Source: Anaerolineae bacterium (GTDB lineage Bacteria; Chloroflexota; Anaerolineae; JAAYZQ01). Taken from it: 11,757 nucleotides of DNA. The notes beneath the pieces are model-generated. The model was not told where the DNA came from. It worked only from the letters and a program-made list of their open reading frames with translations, and did not search any database. Made by a program: the position numbers and the translations under genes. Below, in pieces: positions 6,797-11,757 of the stretch; the first letter of the stretch is position 1, and each line of letters begins with the position of its first letter. The DNA is taken from the NCBI GenBank assembly GCA_016926595.1, contig JAFGOG010000588.1:1-11757 (forward strand), written 5' to 3'.

Positions 6797-9202
6797 CTAG
6801 GGCGGCGTCAGGGTCAAGGTTGCTTCGGCGTTGGCCTCCACCGCCTGCCGGCCAAAGAGCATCGAGTGATAGCGCACCTCCTGCCACGGGGCGATGAAAT
6901 CGTCGCGGTGGGGATGGGCCAGTTGGCCGCTCTGGCCGGTGGCGTGGACGATCACCGAGTTTCCCCAATCGCTCAGGTCGGCGATGTAGCGCTGTGAGGC
7001 ACCGCCGTACATGGCGAACGGCTCGGCAAAGCTGAACCAGGCCGCGTCCACGGTGAGCGGGTCGCCCCGGGCGGGGATCGTCTGGCTGTTGAACAGGTTC
7101 TCCAGCAGGCCGATGCCGCTCTGCCCCAGCGGCTGATGGACAAAGGTCATGGTGTGCAGCCGGCCCCACTCCCAATCCCCTGGATTGTCGCCATACTGCT
7201 CGCTCAGCCAGGCGACGGCGTCGGCCAGGCTGTGGCGCGCGATGTCGTCGCGGGTCTCGACGGCGGCCGTGGTCCTGTCGTCGAACCAGGGACTGTCGGG
7301 CTGGGCCAGCAGGCCGGTCATGGCCAGGATGTGGTCGTCTTCATAGGGCAAATAGTCGGCCAGTAGATCGTCGCTGAGATCGTCGTGCAGCGTATTCTTG
7401 ACCAGGAACCAGTACCAGGTCTCAAAGATCGATGCACCGACCCGGTCGGTCTCCAGGTAGAGATCCCACTCCTCGACCAGGTCGAGGGCGCGCTGCTGGG
7501 CGTCGTTTTCAGGCTGGACGGCCAGGAGATAGGGGCGCAGCGCCTCAGCCCACAGGGAGTAGGTCTGGGCGTGGATCTGCTCTATCTTTGCGACCGTCAT
7601 GCTGTCGTCGGCGGCCAGCAGGTCGGTGATGCGCTGGGCGCGGTAGGGGGCTGCCCACTCGTAGGCCAGGTGATAGGGATAGCTGTCGGTGGGGACCTTG
7701 TTGTTGGCCGAGACGATAAAGCCGGCGGGGGGATTGAAGGCGCGGGGCAGCTCGTCGAAGGGGATGTACCCCTGCCATTCATACTCGCCGGTCCAGCCGG
7801 GCACAGGCACCAGGCCCTGGTGGCCGGCGGCGCGAATGGGGATCTTGCCCGGCGTCTGGTAGCCGATGTTGCCCTCGACGTCGGCATAGACAAAATTCTG
7901 GCTGGGCGCCTCCCAGTAGCTGAGCCCCTGGCGGAACTGGTCCCAGTTGGCGGCCAGGTCGATCATCAACACTGCCTTGAACAGGTAGGTCCCGTCCAGG
8001 ACCGTCCACCGCAGCGCCAGTGGCTGGGCGTCCTCCATGCCGCCCAACACGTCGTTCATGATCGGACCGTGGTGGGTGATGCGCACGTCCAGGGTCACCG
8101 GCGGTGCATCCTTGACCTCGATCGTCTCGCGCACCACCTCCAGGTCCTGCCATTGGCCCCCGAACGCGTATTGGGTCGGGTTGGTCGAATCGTTCAGTTC
8201 TTCGATGTAAAAGTCCTGGACATCGGCAGGCAGGTTGGTCACCCCCCAGGCAATACGCTGGTTGTGACCGATGATGACCATCGGCACGCCGGGGAAGGAG
8301 TAGCCGGCGACGTCAAAGCGGCCGCCGTGCAGGCCGTTCTCGTACCAGATGGAGGGCATGTTGAGCCCCAGGTGGGTGTCGTCGGCCAGGAGCGGCTTGC
8401 CGGTGGCGGTGCGGGTGCCGTGGACCACCCAGTTGTTGCTGCCCCAGCCGGCGCCGGGAGTCCCGAGCAGGCTGGTCAGCGCGGCGGGCCAGCTCGGCTC
8501 GGCGTCGCGCAGCCAGTTGTAGCCGCGGGCCTCGGCGGGGACGATGACCGGCGCACCGCCGGGGTAGGGGGGCAGGAGGTCCTGAGCGGCCGATTGGCCA
8601 GCCTCGGCGATGATCCGGGCGCGCAGCAGCTCATAGTCATAGTTGCTGCACAAGTTGTAGGCCATGACCTTGCCCCAGGCCAGGGTGTCGACGGGGGTCC
8701 AGGGGGCGGGGTCGACGCCCAGGATGGTGAACTCGAGCGGCAGGCGGTGGCGATGGGCGTCGACGTAGGCGTTTACCCCAGCGGCATAGGCCTCGAGTAT
8801 GGCGCGCGTCTCGCCGTCCAGCAGTGCCATGTCCTTCTCGGCGGCGCGGCGCAGGCCGATGGTGCGCAGGAAACGGTCGGTGTCGAGGGTGGTGTCGCCC
8901 AGGGCAGCGCTGAGGGTGCCGCTGCCGATGCGCCGGTTGAACTCCATCTGCCACAGCCGGTCCTGGGCGTGGACGTAGCCCTGGGCAAAAAAGAGGTCGT
9001 GCTCGTTCTCGGCATAGATGTGGGGCACGCCCCACTCGTCGCGGATCACCTCCACCGGGGCGGTCAGGCCCTGGATGGCCAGCTCGCCCTTGACCTGCGA
9101 CCAGGGGCGGCGCACGAACCAGACGCCCGTCCCGGCCAGGATGATGGCCAGGGCCATCACCACCAACCCGATTCCGATCAGAACCCGAGCCAGCCGTTTC
9201 AT
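6797..9202 (-). CDS. Penicillin acylase family Ntn hydrolase, membrane-anchored, 801 aa
   Basis: Amide hydrolase of the penicillin acylase / AHL acylase / cephalosporin acylase group, made as one chain that cuts itself into alpha and beta subunits. Residues ~7-30 form a hydrophobic helix after MKRLAR, so the enzyme is probably tethered outside the membrane. Alpha-chain motifs are present: VIRDEWGVPHIYAEN (52-66), GYVHAQDRLWQMEFNRR (75-91) and GSGTLSAALG (93-102). The autocatalytic site is GWG-SNNW, making Ser255 the predicted beta-chain nucleophile. IVSANNKV (496-503) supplies the expected oxyanion Asn (500 or 501), and YRAQRI (520-525) a conserved Arg. Length is typical for the family. The ATG at 9202 has GGGAGGG (9207-9213) just upstream. 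It is transcribed divergently from the glycosyltransferase. The substrate cannot be read from sequence; roles in N-acyl homoserine lactone or acyl-amide turnover are possible, and linear beta-lactam resistance is not implied. Confidence 0.92.
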   Translation of the reverse strand: MKRLARVLIGIGLVVMALAIILAGTGVWFVRRPWSQVKGELAIQGLTAPVEVIRDEWGVPHIYAENEHDLFFAQGYVHAQDRLWQMEFNRRIGSGTLSAALGDTTLDTDRFLRTIGLRRAAEKDMALLDGETRAILEAYAAGVNAYVDAHRHRLPLEFTILGVDPAPWTPVDTLAWGKVMAYNLCSNYDYELLRARIIAEAGQSAAQDLLPPYPGGAPVIVPAEARGYNWLRDAEPSWPAALTSLLGTPGAGWGSNNWVVHGTRTATGKPLLADDTHLGLNMPSIWYENGLHGGRFDVAGYSFPGVPMVIIGHNQRIAWGVTNLPADVQDFYIEELNDSTNPTQYAFGGQWQDLEVVRETIEVKDAPPVTLDVRITHHGPIMNDVLGGMEDAQPLALRWTVLDGTYLFKAVLMIDLAANWDQFRQGLSYWEAPSQNFVYADVEGNIGYQTPGKIPIRAAGHQGLVPVPGWTGEYEWQGYIPFDELPRAFNPPAGFIVSANNKVPTDSYPYHLAYEWAAPYRAQRITDLLAADDSMTVAKIEQIHAQTYSLWAEALRPYLLAVQPENDAQQRALDLVEEWDLYLETDRVGASIFETWYWFLVKNTLHDDLSDDLLADYLPYEDDHILAMTGLLAQPDSPWFDDRTTAAVETRDDIARHSLADAVAWLSEQYGDNPGDWEWGRLHTMTFVHQPLGQSGIGLLENLFNSQTIPARGDPLTVDAAWFSFAEPFAMYGGASQRYIADLSDWGNSVIVHATGQSGQLAHPHRDDFIAPWQEVRYHSMLFGRQAVEANAEATLTLTPP

Positions 9203-9232
9203 GTGACCCTCCCATGAGGAATGGGTGACGCA

Positions 9233-9400
9233 CTACTGCGCTTCTATTTTACCACGCATGTGGTTCTGGAGCAAGGCGCGCGGACTGGGGTTCAGGGTCC
9301 CTGCGGCGACCTTGACCGCACCCATGAGTAGGAAGATCAGGCCAATGCCGTGCCCCGGTCCCGCGCCGATAATCTGGCCGATCCCTCTGGCCAGGATTTG
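9233..9400 (-). pseudogene. C-terminal remnant of an MFS-type transporter
   Basis: The minus strand is open for 55 codons to a TAG at 9233-9235, preceded in frame by TGA at 9401-9403. The peptide contains IGAGPGHGIGLIFLLMGAVK and then LNPSPRALLQ. This fits the last membrane helix and tail of many MFS exporters, where GPGRGIGLLF is followed by a helix and YPRLR. There is no start codon with a ribosome binding site and no room for the other eleven helices, because the glycosyltransferase begins at 9463. It therefore looks like the stub of a deleted gene. The family match is by recollection and the stretch is short, so a chance open frame remains possible. Confidence 0.45.
9246..9274 (-). promoter_or_regulatory. 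Promoter of the acylase gene (extended -10)
   Basis: The minus strand has TTGCTC (9269-9274), a 17-base spacer and TAAAAT (9246-9251) preceded by TGG. The leader would be about 35 bases. A 5-bp inverted repeat, ACCAC-gcat-GTGGT (9251-9264), overlaps the spacer and the edge of the -10 and could be an operator. The promoter lies inside the last codons of the MFS-like remnant. Confidence 0.55.
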
Positions 9401-9426
9401 TCAAAACCGAACACCTGCGCTACAAT
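9398..9426 (+). promoter_or_regulatory. Promoter of the glycosyltransferase-radical SAM operon
   Basis: TTGTCA (9398-9403), a 17-base spacer and TACAAT (9421-9426) each match the sigma70 boxes at five of six positions. The predicted start near 9433 gives a leader of about 30 bases. No clear Shine-Dalgarno sequence precedes the ATG at 9463. The -35 box sits exactly where the MFS-like remnant loses its frame. Confidence 0.7.
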
Positions 9427-9462
9427 GGACTGATACAGACTCTGGGCAGACAGAACCCGGAT

Positions 9463-10602
9463 ATGAATATTCTGATCTTGACCGAAAAGGTTCCACCGGC
9501 TGTGGGCGGCTTGGCGGTCTCCACCCGGCGGCTGGCTTGTGGGCTGGCTCAGACCGGCCAGGCTGTCACGGTTAGCGCGCTGGATGCCTCTCTGCCGCCG
9601 GGGATCGCTACGACCGGCGACGACGAAGGCGTGCCGGTCCTGCGCCTCGGCCCGCATCGCCGCACCGACGACACCCTGGCCGGTTGGTTTGACCAGGTCG
9701 TCGCCCTGCATGTGGCACAGAACCTGGATCTGATCCACGCTTTGTACATCACACAGCCAGCCTTCGTCGCTGTGACCGCTGCCCGTTACCTGGGCCGGCC
9801 GTCAGTGATCAGCGCGCGGGGCAATGACCTGGACCGGACTGCCTTCGATCCTGGCAAATTCTCGCAGATTCTCTGGGCATTGCAACACGCCGACGCGGTC
9901 ACAGCGGTGTCAACCGACTTGGTGCGCAAGGTGCAGGTTTTTGCCCCCGGACGCCAGGTGTTCCTTGTTCCCAACGGCGTGGACGCGGAGCGGTTTGCAC
10001 CTGGCCCGCGCGACGCAGCGCTGGCGAACTCGTTGGAGCTGGACGGCGGGCCGGTAGTGGCCTTTGTCGGCGAGGCGCGGCGCAAGAAGGGGTTGTCCGT
10101 CCTGCTGGCGGCCTTTGCCCGCCTGTGCGCTGCCTGCGACCCGCCGCCGATCTTATTCCTGGTGGGTGGTGTGCGCCGGGACGACGCGCCGATCGTGGAG
10201 GTCTTTTGCCGGCAGAATCCGGCACTCAAGGTCCGCGTCGTGCCCAACGTGGCCCACGAGCAGTTACCGGCCTACTACCGCCTGGCCGACATTTTGGTGC
10301 TCCCCTCTCTGCGCGATGGCCTGCCCAACGCTCTGCTGGAGGGCATGGCTTGTGAGCGAGCGGTGGTCGCCTCGGATGTGGGCGGCATCCCGGACGTGGT
10401 GCGCGACCAGGAAACCGGCCTGCTCGTCCGGCCTGGCGACGCCGATGCTTTGACCGAGGCCATGCTAACCCTGCTGTCCGATCCGGCGCGGCGGGAGCGG
10501 CTGGGGCGGGCGGCGCGGGCTGTCGTCGCCACGCTGTTCACGCCCGGGCGAGAGATCGAGCGCAACCGGCAAGTGTACGACAACGTCAAGGGTGAGGGGT
10601 GA
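9463..10602 (+). CDS. Glycosyltransferase family 4 (GT-B), 379 aa
   Basis: Retaining glycosyltransferase that moves a sugar from a nucleotide-activated donor onto an unknown acceptor; cytosolic or peripheral at the membrane. The N-terminal half shows the GT-B acceptor domain start MNILILTEKVPPAVGGLAVS with the glycine loop at 15-16. The C-terminal donor domain has FLVPNGVDAERF (167-178), FVGEARRKKGL (201-211), VLPSLRDGLPNALLEGMA (279-296) and VVASDVGGIPDVV (301-313). The family's E-x7-E motif appears as Asp285-x7-Glu293, a conservative change in the first acid. Length is normal. The gene is first in an operon; its TGA is separated by three bases from the GTG of the radical SAM gene. The ATG at 9463 is the first start after the promoter but lacks a good ribosome binding site. 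Acceptor candidates are a surface glycan, lipid or modified small molecule. Confidence 0.9.
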   Translation: MNILILTEKVPPAVGGLAVSTRRLACGLAQTGQAVTVSALDASLPPGIATTGDDEGVPVLRLGPHRRTDDTLAGWFDQVVALHVAQNLDLIHALYITQPAFVAVTAARYLGRPSVISARGNDLDRTAFDPGKFSQILWALQHADAVTAVSTDLVRKVQVFAPGRQVFLVPNGVDAERFAPGPRDAALANSLELDGGPVVAFVGEARRKKGLSVLLAAFARLCAACDPPPILFLVGGVRRDDAPIVEVFCRQNPALKVRVVPNVAHEQLPAYYRLADILVLPSLRDGLPNALLEGMACERAVVASDVGGIPDVVRDQETGLLVRPGDADALTEAMLTLLSDPARRERLGRAARAVVATLFTPGREIERNRQVYDNVKGEG

Positions 10603-10605
10603 GGC

Positions 10606-11688
10606 GTGGGACTGGCAAAAAGCATCCGGCGAGACCCGGAAGTTGCGGCTGAGCTGGCGCGCTGCGTGGCCGAGGGGCAGCCATACCGGCTGCTCGACCT
10701 GAAGCTGTACCTGACACGCCGCTGCAACCTGCGCTGCTTGATGTGCAACGCCTGGACTCGGGGCGGCGATGGTCGCGACGAGTTGAGCACCGGCGAGATA
10801 CTCGGCCTCATCGACGAGGCCAGGGCGCTGGGGCTGATCCACCTCAAGCTCTTTGGCGGCGAGCCGCTGCTGCGCCGTGACTTGCCGGCCATCGTCGCCC
10901 ACGCCGCCGGGCTGGGCATCCGCTGCACGCTGATCACCAATGGCACGCTGCTGAACCGGCAGCGCGCCCAGGCGCTCGTCGCGGCCGGGCTGGCCCAACT
11001 GGACCTGTCCCTCGACGCCGGCGACCCGGCGCTGCACGACCAGATCCGGGGCGTGCCCGGCACCTGGCAGCGCGCCGTGCAGGGCTTGCAAGCCGTGCAG
11101 GCAGCCGCCCGCGGGCTCGACCGGCGTGTCGTGCTGCGTGTCAACACCGTCGTGATGCGCCACAACTACCACGACCTGCCCCACCTGGCGCGTGTCCTTT
11201 CCGACCTGGGCGTGGACGAGATCGTGCTGAATCCTGCCATACCCCAGCCGGCCAACACCAGGGCTACGGCGGCACAAACCCTGCTGTCGCCGTTGGATAT
11301 TGCTCGTTACAATGCCGAGATTGCACCGCGGGTGGCTGCCGCAGCGAATGGGCACAGGCTGGCCGCGAACCGCGAGCTGCTGTACCTCTACGGCGCGACG
11401 GAGCGGCACGTCGAGGATGCCGCGTTGGGCCAATACGCGCACCGTTTACAGGTTGGCTGTTGTTTCAAACCGTGGTATTATGCCGTGATCCGCGAGAAGG
11501 GCGACCTGGTGGGCTGCAACACCGTCAAACACCCGCTGGCGCGGATCGGCAACGTCCGGGAAACGCCCCTGGGCCGTCTCTGGCACTCGGAAGCGTACCG
11601 TGCCTTTCGGGCCAGGTGCCACCCACCGCAGTTTGACGATTGCCGCCGGTGCTGTTATCACCTGGCGCTACTTAGGAATGAGATTTAA
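10606..11688 (+). CDS. Radical SAM / SPASM-type protein, 360 aa
   Basis: Iron-sulfur enzyme that cleaves S-adenosylmethionine to start radical chemistry; substrate unknown. The cluster motif CNLRCLMC uses Cys40, Cys44 and Cys47. The SAM-binding GGEPL is at 84-88, followed by TLITNGTLL (108-116) and LDLSLDAGDPALHDQIRG (132-149). The C-terminal part (~285-350) has the SPASM/twitch layout: CCFKPW (285-290), GDLVGC (299-304), IGNVRETPLGRLWHSEAY (314-331) and DDCRRCC (344-350). It should carry at least one auxiliary Fe-S cluster; C285, C286, C304, C338, C346, C349 and C350 are candidates. The start is GTG at 10606, three bases after the glycosyltransferase stop, with purine-rich GAGGGGTGAGG before it, so translation is probably coupled. 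SPASM proteins often modify ribosomal peptides, but similar proteins also sit among surface-polysaccharide genes. No peptide precursor is seen here. Confidence 0.9.
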   Translation: MGLAKSIRRDPEVAAELARCVAEGQPYRLLDLKLYLTRRCNLRCLMCNAWTRGGDGRDELSTGEILGLIDEARALGLIHLKLFGGEPLLRRDLPAIVAHAAGLGIRCTLITNGTLLNRQRAQALVAAGLAQLDLSLDAGDPALHDQIRGVPGTWQRAVQGLQAVQAAARGLDRRVVLRVNTVVMRHNYHDLPHLARVLSDLGVDEIVLNPAIPQPANTRATAAQTLLSPLDIARYNAEIAPRVAAAANGHRLAANRELLYLYGATERHVEDAALGQYAHRLQVGCCFKPWYYAVIREKGDLVGCNTVKHPLARIGNVRETPLGRLWHSEAYRAFRARCHPPQFDDCRRCCYHLALLRNEI

Positions 11689-11693
11689 ATAAC

Positions 11694-11757
11694 ATGCCTG
11701 TTTCGCCTTCTTGCGCAAATGATCCTTCTCCAGTATCATGGGTGACTACCCGTGACA
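11694..11757 (+). CDS. Possible 5' end of a further gene cut by the window edge
   Basis: An ATG six bases after the radical SAM stop opens a frame that stays open for 21 codons to the edge (MPVSPSCANDPSPVSWVTTR and on). Spacing and strand fit a third operon gene, but no good Shine-Dalgarno sequence is present (AGGA lies about 16 bases upstream) and the peptide resembles no family I can name. Confidence 0.3.
   Translation, partial: MPVSPSCANDPSPVSWVTTRD

Noticed and set aside
7385..9217. 610-codon open frame on the plus strand
   Set aside because: Antisense to the acylase, whose catalytic motifs are all in the other strand. The translation is a low-complexity Gly/Val/Gln/Asp mix typical of mirror frames in GC-rich genes, with no recognisable domain.
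9203..9462. Small peptide precursor gene for the radical SAM enzyme
   Set aside because: No short frame with a ribosome binding site and a leader-like peptide is present; the only notable frame is the minus-strand MFS-like stub.
10465..11442. 325-codon and overlapping 296-codon open frames on the minus strand
   Set aside because: Both mirror the radical SAM and glycosyltransferase genes, whose conserved motifs are on the plus strand; no ribosome binding site or domain is seen.

Overview
The window is GC-rich and gene-dense and fits a member of the Chloroflexota (Anaerolineae-like), probably environmental. The reasons are a STAND NTPase with a bacterial effector-associated domain, large secreted beta-helix proteins ending in a YLPLxLR tail, and a penicillin-acylase-family hydrolase. 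This placement is inferred from gene style; no rRNA or other phylogenetic marker is present.

Layout from left to right. Positions 1-48 (+) are the last codons of a gene entering from the left, followed by a very strong intrinsic terminator. Facing it on the minus strand is a two-gene operon read from right to left. Its promoter is near 6616-6644. The first gene (6451-3821) encodes a cytosolic EAD / NB-ARC / TPR STAND NTPase. The second (3819-154) encodes a 1221-residue secreted protein: a parallel beta-helix built from about six 64-68-residue repeats, an Ig-like module, a clostripain-type (C11, clan CD, caspase-like) protease, a second Ig-like module and a C-terminal YLPLxLR tail. The two genes are separated by one base, and the protease's ribosome binding site lies in the last codons of the NTPase gene, so they are almost certainly translated together. 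Upstream, also on the minus strand, is a membrane-anchored penicillin-acylase-family Ntn hydrolase (9202-6797).

To the right, on the plus strand, a GT4 glycosyltransferase (9463-10602) and a radical SAM/SPASM protein (10606-11688) form a tight operon behind a good sigma70-type promoter (9398-9426). The operon may continue past the right edge (possible start at 11694). Between the divergent acylase and glycosyltransferase genes lies a 55-codon open stretch that reads like the C-terminus of an MFS transporter (9233-9400, minus). It looks like the stub of a gene whose body was replaced by the glycosyltransferase operon.

The most interesting system is the coupled pair of a STAND NTPase and a secreted caspase-fold protease. 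STAND proteins with effector-associated domains are known as signalling or conflict switches, often linked to caspase-like effectors. Here the clan CD protease carries a signal peptide, which puts switch and effector on opposite sides of the membrane. Other notable signals are a C-terminal tail shared by the two convergent secreted proteins and a 15-base promoter block shared by the NTPase and acylase promoters.
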